Source: Plastoroseomonas arctica (GTDB lineage Bacteria; Pseudomonadota; Alphaproteobacteria; Acetobacterales; Acetobacteraceae). Taken from it: a stretch of 64,000 nucleotides of DNA. A program made the position numbers and the translations under genes. Where the stretch lies: the NCBI RefSeq assembly GCF_018128965.1, contig NZ_JAAEDH010000012.1, forward strand, positions 62,001 through 126,000. Reading direction: 5' to 3'. A model generated the notes under the pieces. It did no database searches. It saw only the letters and a list, made by a program, of their open reading frames with translations, and was not told the DNA's origin. This document shows, one piece after another, positions 36,159 to 45,014 of this stretch (its first letter is position 1; the number at the start of each line of letters is the position of its first letter).

Positions 36159-36220
36159 AGAGAAAGTTAGAACCCGATTCCCACCGTTGCAGCGGTAGGA
36201 ACCGGGTTCCAACCTTCTCT
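36159..36220. repeat. 62-bp near-perfect palindrome
   Basis: Two 31-base arms meet at TGCA; only five positions differ and all are transitions. On the minus strand four of these become G-U pairs, so the hairpin would be stronger in RNA read leftward. It stands in a gene-free stretch between the Bug gene and a small minus-strand gene cluster. Confidence 0.7.
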
Positions 36221-36644
36221 GGGCGCGGCGCCTCCACTCACCCTGATGCAACGCCTGCGCGCCCGTCGTTAGACGCTTCGAAGCTGCGGGTCTGCGCCTC
36301 CATCAGCGCACCTTCGCGGGCGCGACTTATGCCTGGGACTATCCGCCTTTTGGCCTGGGCGCGCCGACCCTACTACCGGCGGTCGGTACGGAAGCTCCTG
36401 TGCGGGTTCGTCCCTGGCCAGAGCTTGTGGCCTTGTCAGCCACCGAGCTGGCCGGCTTCTTCGCCAGCACTCTGACGGCAGGTGCTCCATGACGGCTTCG
36501 CACGCGCAAATCGAAGGACAGCGAAAACCTGAGGTCAACTCCATGGGGCGCTTACCGTGGTGGCGCGGTCGCGGCGAGGGACTTCATGCGCGCAGCACCA
36601 GCCTCCACCGACAGCCGTGGGGCCGTCGCCTGATGTCTGTCCCC
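36221..36644. other. Gene-poor stretch with one coding-like frame lacking a start
   Basis: From about 36246 to 36491 one plus-strand frame reads like protein (GATYAWDYPPFGLGAPTLLP, then WPELVALSATELAGFF) but has no start codon. It may be the 3' remnant of an unknown gene. Confidence 0.35.
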
Positions 36645-37064
36645 TCACCCTCTGCGCTGCCTGGGTGCCTGTGCGGGCGGGTTCTGCATCTCGCGGATCG
36701 TTCGCACCAGCGTGTCCGCGTCGCGCAGCAGGTCGGAGCGTCGAAACCGATCGCAGCCCGGAGCGCCATATCGCTCAGCTTCCTGGGCGGCGAACAGGAC
36801 CGTGGCGGAAACGAAGCCTCGCCCGAAATCCTCGCGTCCGTTGCTGCGCGCACCCCGCAGCACGACGGCCGCCGCCGACTCCCGCAGTGAGACCACCCAG
36901 TCCTCTGCACGAAGCCCGCATGTCTCCGCCACCACTGCGGCACGGATAAAGGCAGCACCGTCGACTATCGCCTGAAGCTGGGGGAGCGGCGGCAGCTCGT
37001 CCTGCGCCAAAGCCTGACCACCGATCCCCGCCGCCAGGGCCGCGGCCAGCACCATCACGCGCAT
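36645..37064 (-). CDS. Small secreted protein of unknown function
   Basis: The 139-aa protein has a signal peptide (VLAAALAAGIGGQALAQDE) and a mostly helical mature part with two cysteines (ETCGLR and PGCDRF), ending in an Arg/Pro-rich tail. ATG 37064 places the signal peptide at the N-terminus and has GGAGGGG upstream. No family recognised. Confidence 0.65.
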   Translation of the reverse strand: MRVMVLAAALAAGIGGQALAQDELPPLPQLQAIVDGAAFIRAAVVAETCGLRAEDWVVSLRESAAAVVLRGARSNGREDFGRGFVSATVLFAAQEAERYGAPGCDRFRRSDLLRDADTLVRTIREMQNPPAQAPRQRRG

Positions 37065-37168
37065 CCGCCCCTCCACTATGTCTCCGCCACCTTGCCGCAT
37101 CCGCGATTCGGGGCGCCATCGTGAAGCGCCTCCTGGCAGCCCTGGGCCTGCGTACCGAAGGAGCGGTA

Positions 37169-37468
37169 TTATTCGCCGGTCGGCAAGGGACGAGTGTTCG
37201 TGGCGATTGCCCTCAGCGTCTCCACTGTCACGGTCTGGTCGGGCAATGCGAGCGGCATGGGCACTTGTCCCGGCGGGATGATCGCCAGCAGCGCCTCGAT
37301 CTCGGCCTGCTCCAACAAGCCCTTGTCGGCGAGGGCTTTTATCAAGGCCACGTAGGCCGTCGACAGAGCCGACGCATAGTTGGTGACAACCGCAAGTTGT
37401 TCCTCCAACTCCGAAAAGAACATCCCGGTGCTCAACTCCGCCTGAACACCCATTAATGGTAGCGGCAT
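37169..37468 (-). CDS. Small hypothetical protein
   Basis: This 99-aa helical protein contains FFSELEEQLAVVTNYASALS, ADKGLLEQAEIEALLA, then a Pro-rich segment. The frame has normal codon bias; ATG 37468 avoids a basic leader in the longer frame. Function unknown; it belongs to a row of small same-strand genes. Confidence 0.5.
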   Translation of the reverse strand: MPLPLMGVQAELSTGMFFSELEEQLAVVTNYASALSTAYVALIKALADKGLLEQAEIEALLAIIPPGQVPMPLALPDQTVTVETLRAIATNTRPLPTGE

Positions 37469-37583
37469 CGCTTTGACCCTGCAACGACTTTCCGCCTCGC
37501 CGCTGATATCCTTCGCTCCATCCAAGTCGGCGGCCGCAGACCTCGGCGAGCCGCGCGCGGCTGCGGGATGCCGTCGCGTGATG

Positions 37584-37892
37584 TCAGCGATGCAAGGGCG
37601 GGTCCTTGGCCGGGTCGAACTCGCGGGTGCTTTGCGTGAGGCAGGACGGGCAGCTGACGGTCAGTTGCTTCATTCCGAAACCGCCAAAGGTCGGGTGTGG
37701 CCGCTCGCTCACCACCAATGTGCGCATGCCGCATCTCGAGCACGCCAGAAGATCCGGGCTGCTGCTGCGCCTAGCCTCCAAAGCCGCCAGTCGCCGTTCC
37801 AGGGCATCGACCCGATCGGGCAAGGGTTTAAGCCGCATCCAATCCTTGATGGAGGAGAAAATCGACAGCACGTCTGAAATCGAGACCGCCAT
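37584..37892 (-). CDS. Small zinc-ribbon-like protein with coiled coil
   Basis: The 102-aa protein starts MAVSISDVLSIFSSIKDWM, followed by a short coiled coil (RVDALERRLAALEAR, about 30-44) and a four-cysteine ribbon CSRCG...CPSC, likely binding zinc. The layout occurs in phage and island hypotheticals. A longer plus-strand frame overlaps it but lacks protein-like composition. Confidence 0.6.
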   Translation of the reverse strand: MAVSISDVLSIFSSIKDWMRLKPLPDRVDALERRLAALEARRSSSPDLLACSRCGMRTLVVSERPHPTFGGFGMKQLTVSCPSCLTQSTREFDPAKDPPLHR

Positions 37893-38093
37893 GGCGAAGC
37901 TCCATAAGTGGCTGCCTGATGACTCGGGCGCCGTGATGCTGACCACCGAGTTGCGGAAAATCCAGATTGTTCGCCGCGACAGCGGCGAGCGGGTTCTCAT
38001 ATGCATGGAAGGGGGGCGCGCAGCGTTCCAAGCCGTGCTGCTGCCGCGAGCCGCCGCCTCTCTTGCCAGGCTGCTCACCGCCTGCTGGCTGTG

Positions 38094-38891
38094 TCACTTC
38101 CCCTTCTGCTCCGCGAGCCATCGATGAGGCGCGGAATCCGGCGCGTCCGCGCCGGCAGTCGTAAGGCTTGTGATCGGTGGGTCACCACCATCCGTCATGC
38201 GAAGCCGAAAGCGGCGGTGGCCGGTGATGCCCCGCTGCTGTGGGGCTCTGCGGCGCGTCGCCCAGCCGCTAAATGCAAACGGCACGCGGCCCGCCAGCTC
38301 GATCTCGGTGATCTCTACGTCGAACGTCTCGATATCGCCCTGCGCGCGGCGTCGTTGCACGGTGACCTTAGGGGGCGTCCGAAGGCGCCGCATACTCAAG
38401 CGGCCGGGCGGTGCCTCCGGGCGGGGCGACGTCGGATGTTCGCCCGCCTGCATCATCAGCCAGATGCCCAGATCGGCAGTGGGGATCACCTCGCCGGTCG
38501 CGCCGTCCTTCGCGCCCTGCACGCGGCTCGTGTAGAAGGTCCGCTCGTCGCGCCGCAGGTGGCACCAGGCACGCATCGCCAGGTCGAAGGGGTTTTCTTC
38601 GCCGAAATCACGATAGATGGCGAGGACGTCGATCCGTCGGCTGGTGAGCACGCCGTTGGCGTCCGCATAGTTGATCTGCAACGGAATATTGAGGTTCGAC
38701 AGGTGCTTCCAGCGGCCACCGCTCCTTTCCGGCGTCGGCCCACCCGCGCCCCGCACCACGGGCTCGCGGTCCTCCATCGCTCGACCCGGCTGACCCTGGT
38801 TATTGTCGGCGACGGAACGCGCCGTTGCGAGCCATCGAAACCCTATCCACGCTGCTATGATCGCGCCCGCGATCCCGACGAATTCCCACAT
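38094..38891 (-). CDS. Membrane-anchored WYL-like domain protein
   Basis: The 265-aa protein has an N-terminal TM helix (MWEFVGIAGAIIAAWIGF) and then a segment LQINYADANGVLTSRRIDVL ... MRAWCHLRRDERTFYTSRV, which resembles WYL ligand-sensing domains. The C-terminal third is basic. WYL domains usually regulate defence or stress genes; here a membrane anchor replaces the usual HTH. The assignment rests on short motifs. Start ATG 38891 is chosen because it opens the TM helix. Confidence 0.6.
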   Translation of the reverse strand: MWEFVGIAGAIIAAWIGFRWLATARSVADNNQGQPGRAMEDREPVVRGAGGPTPERSGGRWKHLSNLNIPLQINYADANGVLTSRRIDVLAIYRDFGEENPFDLAMRAWCHLRRDERTFYTSRVQGAKDGATGEVIPTADLGIWLMMQAGEHPTSPRPEAPPGRLSMRRLRTPPKVTVQRRRAQGDIETFDVEITEIELAGRVPFAFSGWATRRRAPQQRGITGHRRFRLRMTDGGDPPITSLTTAGADAPDSAPHRWLAEQKGK

Positions 38892-38995
38892 CTTCAGCAG
38901 GCGCTCCGTGTCATCCCCATGCCGACTCTGCCGCAGCACACGTCGCAGAGGGACGCCTGATGGGCAGCGCTCGACGTCATTCCTGCGGCCCCGTT

Positions 38996-39235
38996 CTACC
39001 GGCGTGCGTGGACCGGATACCAGTCCACTAGGGAATCCGGCACGTCCTGTTTGTCGGCTCGTTCGTCCCAGGATTTCAGCCCGGTTTGCCCGCTGCGGAT
39101 ACATCTGACTGCCGCATCCGGCGTCGGCCAGTGCGCCCGGTACTCGCCTTGGAAGACGATCAGCCAAGTGCCGTTGTCGCGACGCCGCAGCTGCACGGTC
39201 CCTGCGCGATGATTGAAGCTGTAACTGATGATCAT
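38996..39235 (-). CDS. Small hypothetical protein
   Basis: The 79-aa protein contains VQLRRRDNGTWLIVFQGEYR, a small beta-type domain, and ends DWYPVHARR. Its ATG overlaps the stop of an upstream truncated frame (ATGA), a sign of former translational coupling. No family recognised. Confidence 0.55.
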   Translation of the reverse strand: MIISYSFNHRAGTVQLRRRDNGTWLIVFQGEYRAHWPTPDAAVRCIRSGQTGLKSWDERADKQDVPDSLVDWYPVHARR

Positions 39236-39430
39236 CTACTGTCGTTCCAGGTGAGCCAGCCAAGGATGCCGCGGAGCGGCTGGTTGAAGGAGATCGCGTT
39301 GAGGATGGCCACGTTGCGGTCGATGTCCATCACTTCCGTCGCCGCGTACACCAGCACCGGACCCACCGCGGAGGGCCGCGCCGGGATTTCGCAACGCCGG
39401 ACCGGCGACGCGTTCGCTTCGAGACGGATA
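39232..39430 (-). pseudogene. 3' remnant of an unknown gene coupled to the next small gene
   Basis: This frame reads protein-like (VGPVLVYAATEVMDIDRNV, ILNAISFNQPLRGILGWL) and its TGA overlaps the ATG of the 79-aa gene by four bases. Going upstream it runs into the LysR fragment near 39440, where the 5' part has been lost. Confidence 0.4.
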
Positions 39431-39445
39431 TGGCAGCGAGTGACC

Positions 39446-39769
39446 TGGCCCGGCCTCTACGACGCCATCCTGGCGGCCTGCCGCACGGCCGGGCTTTTCA
39501 CGAGCGTCTTGAAGAACGCGCCTCGCTTGCCGGCGACGCTCAGCCTGGTCGCGGCGGGCCTGGGCATTTCTTTGGTGCCCGCCTCAATGCGCAGGCTCGC
39601 CGTGGCGGGCGTCACGTACCGTGGGCTGGAAGACGGTCCCGGGCTGCTTGCTCCAATCCGGCTTGTGCTCCGCATGGTTGGTGCGAGCGCCACCTCGATA
39701 CAATTCGCCGCCGCCATCAAACGGTTGGCCGCCAATGCGCGCGCCCCAATGCCTGAGACGGAGGGGTAA
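39446..39769 (+). pseudogene. LysR-family regulator, C-terminal fragment
   Basis: The frame reads GLYDAILAACRTAGLFTSVL, LPATLSLVAAGLGISLVPAS and ends normally in TAA, which is the effector-binding domain of LysR proteins. The HTH and the first half of the effector domain are missing, so the gene is dead. Confidence 0.75.
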
Positions 39770-39805
39770 GAAACGGCGACCTCGTCATCCATCCGGGCAG
39801 CGCTG

Positions 39806-39981
39806 ATCGCGGGCCGGGTCTCGCATACCGCAGATCTGGAAGCGATCCTCGATGGGTATGCACCAAATGGCGTGATGCTATCCGCACTCCTCGACACATT
39901 CCCCGACCTATGGGAGCGCCACCGCGAGCACCTAGCGCGCGGCTGACGGAGGAGCCCAGTGTCTGTTTTACGTCCATTCAG
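39806..39981 (+). pseudogene. Remnant of a recombinase-companion gene (repeat copy A)
   Basis: The frame ADLEAILDGYAPNGVMLSAL then LDTFPDLWERHRE to TGA resembles the short protein usually encoded just after large serine recombinases (consensus AILDGRQPxGxTL...EPFPxxWxxQR). The DNA from 39831 to 39981 is a diverged direct repeat of 57555-57708. Confidence 0.5.
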
Positions 39982-40268
39982 GATGTTCAGCGGACCGCTC
40001 GCTGGCCTCGAAATCCGTCGTCCATCCAGCCATGTTCGAACGTCGCGATTGATGAATGGCGGCCCAGTCGCCATCGAGTGAAATCATTGAACATCCGACC
40101 GCTCATTCATGGAGCGCGCTGCGACGCTCAATTGATCGATTGGGCGCTCACCCCCGCTGCTCAGGCATTTTATAGCCTCGCCATTTCGCCCTTTGAGGAA
40201 AGCGCGTGACTGGACTGGCAATCGCTAGGGGGGCTATGCCAGTCGCCTAATTGGCGAGACATTTCAGT

Positions 40269-42995
40269 ATGATGAACGCTTCGGCCTTGCCGTCAAAACT
40301 TGGCGGTTTCGCCACGCTCAGCCTAGTCGCCGTCACGGTGCTGCTCCCCCTGGCCATCGCCCTGCTCGGCTTTTGGGAAAAGCAACGCGGCGCTGACGAC
40401 CTCATGGCGGTGGAGGCGACGGCGACTCAACTCACCAAGACCGTGGCCAGCCTCGAAGCCCGGCCCAGGCCCTCCGACGGACGCGTCGATTTCGGCATGC
40501 GCTTCCAGCAGGGCGGTCAGAACTACGTTGGCCCCCTTGCTCTGGAGCGGGCACGCGGGGCGCAGGCGGACGCCAACTCCACGGTGACCCTCTTCCACTG
40601 GCGGCAGAAATTGGCACCAGTGGTAATGGTGGGTGCCGCCCTGGCCTCGACGCTCTCGCTGGTGATCCTGCTCGGCGCCGTCCTCCTGGCCCGCCTCGGG
40701 CGGGGTTCGCGGGATGCACTGGTGCAGGGCTTTGAATTCACCAGGCGCGTTCTTCCCTCGCTGCTGGGGGCACAAGTGTTGCTGGTTGCCCTCGCCTCAG
40801 TCGCCGCCATGGGGTTCGAGGGGATGGCGATCCTGGCCAACGACAATCTCTCCTCCGGCGGGGTGAAGGTGGCGGCCCTGATCGTGGGCGGCATCGTCCT
40901 TTGCCTTTGGACGGCGGGGGCGGCGGTGCTGGGGCTGCGTCACGCGGCCGGTGCCTTCACCCCCGATCCCCTGCCGATCGAAGGCCGCGTGGTCCCGCGT
41001 GAGGCCGCACCGGGTCTGTGGCGCATGGTCGATGACCTGGCTGCCAAGCTGGGCGCGCTCCGGCCCGACAACGTCGTTGTTGGGGTCACGGGCGGCTTCT
41101 TCGTCAGCTCCGGTGCGAAGGTGCTGCAGCCCGGGAACGCGGCGCTGACCGGGCGCACGCTCTACCTGCCCCTGTCGCTCCTGCCCCTGCTGCGGGAGGA
41201 TGAGGTCGCCGCCATCATCGGCCACGAGCTGGCGCATTTCTCGGGCGGGGATACGGAGTACAGTCAACGCTTCCTGCCGATCTACATGGGCGTCGAGCGC
41301 TCGCTCGACGCGGTGTTCCGGGCCGGCATGGGCGGCGACGGCCGGCCCTCGCTCCTGACCCGGCCGGCACTGCGGCTGGGTTCCTTTGTGATAAACCAGT
41401 TCCACCATGCGGTCCGGCACTGGAGCAGGCGGCGCGAGTTCGAGGCCGATGCGGCGGGGGCCAGCGCGACATCGGCCGAGGCCCAGATCAGGGCCCTGTT
41501 GCGCACCGGCGGCTGCCAGCCGCGGATCGACGAATTGCTAGGCGCGGCGTTCCGCGAGCCATCTCAGGCACCCCCTGACCTCGTGGCCGCCACCCTGGCG
41601 CACGCCGCGGCCCGCGGCCCGGATGACCCGGAGACCTATCTGGAGGACATCCAGCCGCACCCCACCGACACGCACCCACCGACGCGCCAGCGCATCGCCG
41701 CCCTGGGGTGGCAAATCGACGCGGCCCTACTGTCCGATATGCGCATTGTGCCGGGGCCCGAAAAGGCCGGCGAACGGCTCAGGGGATTGTTCAATGACCC
41801 TTCGGGACTTTGCAGGGAGGCCAGCGCAGATTTTCTGGCCGCCGCCCGGGAGGCCGCGCGCGAGCATTTCCAGGCGCTGGAACAGGCCGCGCATGGCATC
41901 CCTGCCGGACCGGTGACGGTGAGCGAGAACACCCGGCTGGGCGGCATGGTCCTGATCGCCTTCGGCGCCGTCCTCGGCCTGACCGTCGCCGGGCTGGCGG
42001 TCACCGGCGTGCCTGGCCATTCCACCCAGGAGCTGTCGATCGTGCTCGGCGCGGCCTCGATTCTGGCGCTGGTCTTCCTCATCCCTGGCATCCTGGCCTG
42101 GCGGCGCGGTGAGCGACCCTTCGTCACCTTCACGCCCGACGCGCTGCAAGTGGTCGGGCTGGATCGGCCCATTCCCTGGCGGCAGGTAGCGGATGTGGAC
42201 TTCGTATTTGGCAAGGCCGGGGTCGCCACCCGGCTGCTCCTGTCGCACCGGGCGGAACTTCCCGCGCGGCATCGCGGCGCTCGGCGGCGGGTGAAGATCG
42301 ATGCCGGACGCCGCATCATCACCTTCGGCGGCACGCCCCCCAAGACCATGAAGGCCGAGGGGTTCATGGAGCTGATCGCCGCCTATCGCCGGGCGGAGTT
42401 CGCCCGCCGCCTGCTGGCCGAGCAGGCGAGCGACGATACTGTCATCCCGCCCAGCGGCACGGCCCCGGCCCCGGCTATCGCCGAACAGATGCGCGAGGCA
42501 CCGCCGCCATCGCCACCACCGACCCTTCCGCCCCTCGGCAGCGGCAAGCAGGAGGCCCTCTGGTCGTTGCTCGGCACGCTGATCTTCGGTGCGATGCTGA
42601 CCACCCTGGGCATTTTCATGGTGCCGGACCTCGTGACCGACTGGCAGGTGCGGGGAAGTGCCTCGCCTGCGACCCAGGGCCGAGTTTCGGCGGCGTCCTG
42701 CAGCACGAGGCTGGTCATCACGACCTGCGATATTTCGATTGAACCGACGAGGGGCGCCCGGGCCGCCACACGGGAGATGAACCTGCTTTTCGCCAGCGCC
42801 GGGCTGGGGCATTTCTCGGTCAGGCTGTTGGCGGACCCGGCACGGCCGGAATGGGCGACAACGGATTTCGGGCTGGATCGGCTGTGGAACCGCACGATCA
42901 CCGCGCTGGTCATCGGCAGCATTTTGCTGGTGATGACGCTTGCGCCCATCGTCGTCGTCTGGCGGCGATTCCGCCTGGGTGAAGGGAATGGCTGA
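40269..42995 (+). CDS. Large membrane-bound M48-family metalloprotease
   Basis: The protein has about 908 aa. It has TM segments near residues 13-35, 120-145, 160-180 and 195-215, then the zinc protease domain with HELAH (about residues 319-323) inside IIGHELAHFSGGDTEYS and the third ligand in REFEADAAG. Two more TM pairs follow (about 560-615), with a PH-like segment (FVTFTPDALQVVGLDRP) and a final TM pair. This is the M48 superfamily (HtpX/Ste24-like) that cuts membrane proteins, here in a large multi-domain form. ATG 40269/40272 is preferred to TTG 40251. The gene stands alone. Confidence 0.87.
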   Translation: MMNASALPSKLGGFATLSLVAVTVLLPLAIALLGFWEKQRGADDLMAVEATATQLTKTVASLEARPRPSDGRVDFGMRFQQGGQNYVGPLALERARGAQADANSTVTLFHWRQKLAPVVMVGAALASTLSLVILLGAVLLARLGRGSRDALVQGFEFTRRVLPSLLGAQVLLVALASVAAMGFEGMAILANDNLSSGGVKVAALIVGGIVLCLWTAGAAVLGLRHAAGAFTPDPLPIEGRVVPREAAPGLWRMVDDLAAKLGALRPDNVVVGVTGGFFVSSGAKVLQPGNAALTGRTLYLPLSLLPLLREDEVAAIIGHELAHFSGGDTEYSQRFLPIYMGVERSLDAVFRAGMGGDGRPSLLTRPALRLGSFVINQFHHAVRHWSRRREFEADAAGASATSAEAQIRALLRTGGCQPRIDELLGAAFREPSQAPPDLVAATLAHAAARGPDDPETYLEDIQPHPTDTHPPTRQRIAALGWQIDAALLSDMRIVPGPEKAGERLRGLFNDPSGLCREASADFLAAAREAAREHFQALEQAAHGIPAGPVTVSENTRLGGMVLIAFGAVLGLTVAGLAVTGVPGHSTQELSIVLGAASILALVFLIPGILAWRRGERPFVTFTPDALQVVGLDRPIPWRQVADVDFVFGKAGVATRLLLSHRAELPARHRGARRRVKIDAGRRIITFGGTPPKTMKAEGFMELIAAYRRAEFARRLLAEQASDDTVIPPSGTAPAPAIAEQMREAPPPSPPPTLPPLGSGKQEALWSLLGTLIFGAMLTTLGIFMVPDLVTDWQVRGSASPATQGRVSAASCSTRLVITTCDISIEPTRGARAATREMNLLFASAGLGHFSVRLLADPARPEWATTDFGLDRLWNRTITALVIGSILLVMTLAPIVVVWRRFRLGEGNG

Positions 42996-43224
42996 GGCGT
43001 AGCCCTCACGTCGAAAGGCCCGAGCGCTCCCCGCCAGTCGCCGCTCCATGCTGGCGCGCGCACCGGGGTCCAGGTTCAGGGCAGCAGAGTTGGTCCAGCC
43101 AGGCTCGGCTTACTGAACTGACCCAAGATCACGCAGCGCTGTCCGTCCGCTCCCGGCCCCGTGCCGCATTTGCCCATCGCACCCTACTCCCGGCCAATAC
43201 CGGCCCAGGCCAGAAGCCGGCTTC

Positions 43225-43999
43225 TGGGCCGTCGCCCTGAACTCCGCGCCGCTCGACGCCGCGCAGCTCCACAGCGAACAGTTGCTTGAAGACATGATCG
43301 TCGCCGTGCTGCAGATGTTATGGGATGCCTGCATGCTCATCGGCCGGCAGGAACGCACCCTGCATGCCGGCCGCATGGACCAGCTGGCAATTGCTCCAGA
43401 CGGCAGCCTGGTTCCAATTGAGCTCAAGCTCGACCGAACCCCCTGCGATGTGGTCGCCCAGGCGCTCGACTACGCCAACTAGGTGGAGGGTCTGCATCCG
43501 GATGAGATCGCCGCCATCTACGACTGCTCCCGCCCGGCTGTAGCCTCGCCGCCGACTTCGAGCCGCGGTTCGGTGACCAGCTGAACAGCGACCACCATCG
43601 TCTTCGTCGCTGCTGCGCTGGATGCGGGTTCGGAGTGGATCGTCGAGTATTTGGGGCTCCGCGGCATCGCCAGCGACGTGCTCTATTTCCAGGTCTTCGC
43701 CTGGCGCGGCCAGCGATTCCTCAGCCGCGCTTGACTGCGCGATGCCGCAGCGGATCTGCCTCTCCGAACCGCCTTTCCCAGGTGGGGTCGCAGCGGAGCC
43801 ATGGAACGAATTTTACGCCTCGTACGCCACCCGCGAGGGAACGCGGTCCTGGGCAACGCGGTGACCTGCGGCTTCGTCAGCACCGGCGGAGCGAGCTGGG
43901 ACGGCAAGATGCTCAGACTACTGCATGCGCGACCGCATTTGGGCAAATGCGCCGGAGCATAGCTTTGTGGACCTCGGCATTGTGACCGGGCCCGCCTAG
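43225..43999 (+). pseudogene. PDDEXK/NucS-like nuclease family gene, decayed
   Basis: The frame LLEDMIVAVLQMLWDACMLI, GRMDQLAIAPDGSLVPIELK and DRTPCDVVAQALDYAN matches the DUF91-type nuclease fold (D...E-x-K in IELK). It stops at TAG 43480. Other frames continue VEGLHPDEIAAIYD, VAAALDAGSEWIVEYLGLRG, ASDVLYFQVFAWRGQRFLSR, EPWNEFYASYATREG and DRIWANAPEHSFVDLGIVTG. The order is intact but at least three frame changes and one stop have inactivated it. Confidence 0.65.
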
Positions 44000-44606
44000 G
44001 CACAGAAGACCTTCCGGGCGAAGCCTCCAGGGGGTGCCCGGTCCCCGTCCTCCGATTAACCCAATGATGAAGCGCGCAGCGTACCGCTGGCCATCAGCCA
44101 GCAGCATGTCGTCCGAAAAACAGCCGTCGCGGGCGAAAATACTACAAATGACCGGAGCTGTATTAACTGCCGGAGATAAAAAATAATTCATAATACGTGT
44201 AGCTAAATCAGTAAATAAAAACATTGTTTTGCATCCGCAATCCTATTGTCAGTAGGTTTTGGTTCGTAGAGTTTTCGTCGGCGCAAAGTACCTGCTCCGT
44301 TCGAAAGCGAGTTCCCGAGGAAATATTATGAAAAATACCATCTGGGGTGTTGTTTTTGGCGGGTGCGGCGTAGATGCAAGGAGCGCCGCCTTGCGGCGCC
44401 ATGCCTATCGACCTTTTTCCCGAAACGGGGGTGTCCTACAAGCAGGACGCCCCCACCGCGCGCCAACGCGGCAGGGGCAAGGGTTGCTCAGAAACAACCA
44501 TTGCCTCGAGGGCAACGGCAGGACAAGTGCATCGACTGCACGCGGATGCAAGTGTTTTCGCTCGCATTCATCCTCCGGTCTCGAGGGCTTTTAACGAGGT
44601 CCTGTA
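44000..44606. other. AT-richer intergenic region before the replication module
   Basis: From about 44155 to 44345 base composition drops sharply in G+C (for example AAAAAATAATTCATAATACG), unlike the rest of the window. No gene is supported. It probably marks the left part of a mobile element and may hold its promoter. Confidence 0.45.
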
Positions 44607-44876
44607 ATGACTGTGAGCGAACCACTTCCTATTGCAGCAGAATACCTGACCGAGTCGGAGTTTTCGGACCGCTACCGTGTTCCTGCCCGCACCGCGCAAC
44701 GGTGGCGTGCCACTGGTGACGGGCCCGCGTTCGTTCGCTGTGGTCCGCGTCGCATTTTGTATCGCGTCACCGACTGCGAGAACTGGGCAGCCGCCCGGAC
44801 TTTCCGCCATCGTGCCGCGGAACTCGCCGCACGCGAACCGAAGCAACCGTCCGACAAAGCTCTTCCTTCCAAGTAA
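44607..44876 (+). CDS. AlpA/excisionase-like helix-turn-helix protein
   Basis: The 89-aa protein contains YLTESEFSDRYRVPARTAQR WRATGDGPAF, a MerR-like winged HTH as found in AlpA, Xis and phage regulators ('HTH_17' type). It likely regulates excision or replication of the element that includes the primase-helicase downstream. A good purine-rich RBS (AACGAGG) precedes the ATG. Confidence 0.75.
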   Translation: MTVSEPLPIAAEYLTESEFSDRYRVPARTAQRWRATGDGPAFVRCGPRRILYRVTDCENWAAARTFRHRAAELAAREPKQPSDKALPSK

Positions 44877-45014
44877 TATCCGCCGGGGCCTTTCGGCGCC
44901 CGCGGGGGAAGCTTAAGCGTGTGTAGGCATCGGAACATCAACTCCTGATGCCTGCCACTGCCGCATGACCCGCGCCAGCCCGATCCACTCCGGTTTGCCC
45001 GAGAGAGGCGAACC

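Noticed and set aside
37606-38127. 173-aa plus-strand protein
   Set aside because: Opposes the zinc-ribbon protein, whose CxxC motifs and coiled coil are more convincing.
39086-39769. 227-aa plus-strand protein
   Set aside because: Only the part from about 39446 has LysR character; the first half is antisense to the tail coupled to the 79-aa gene.
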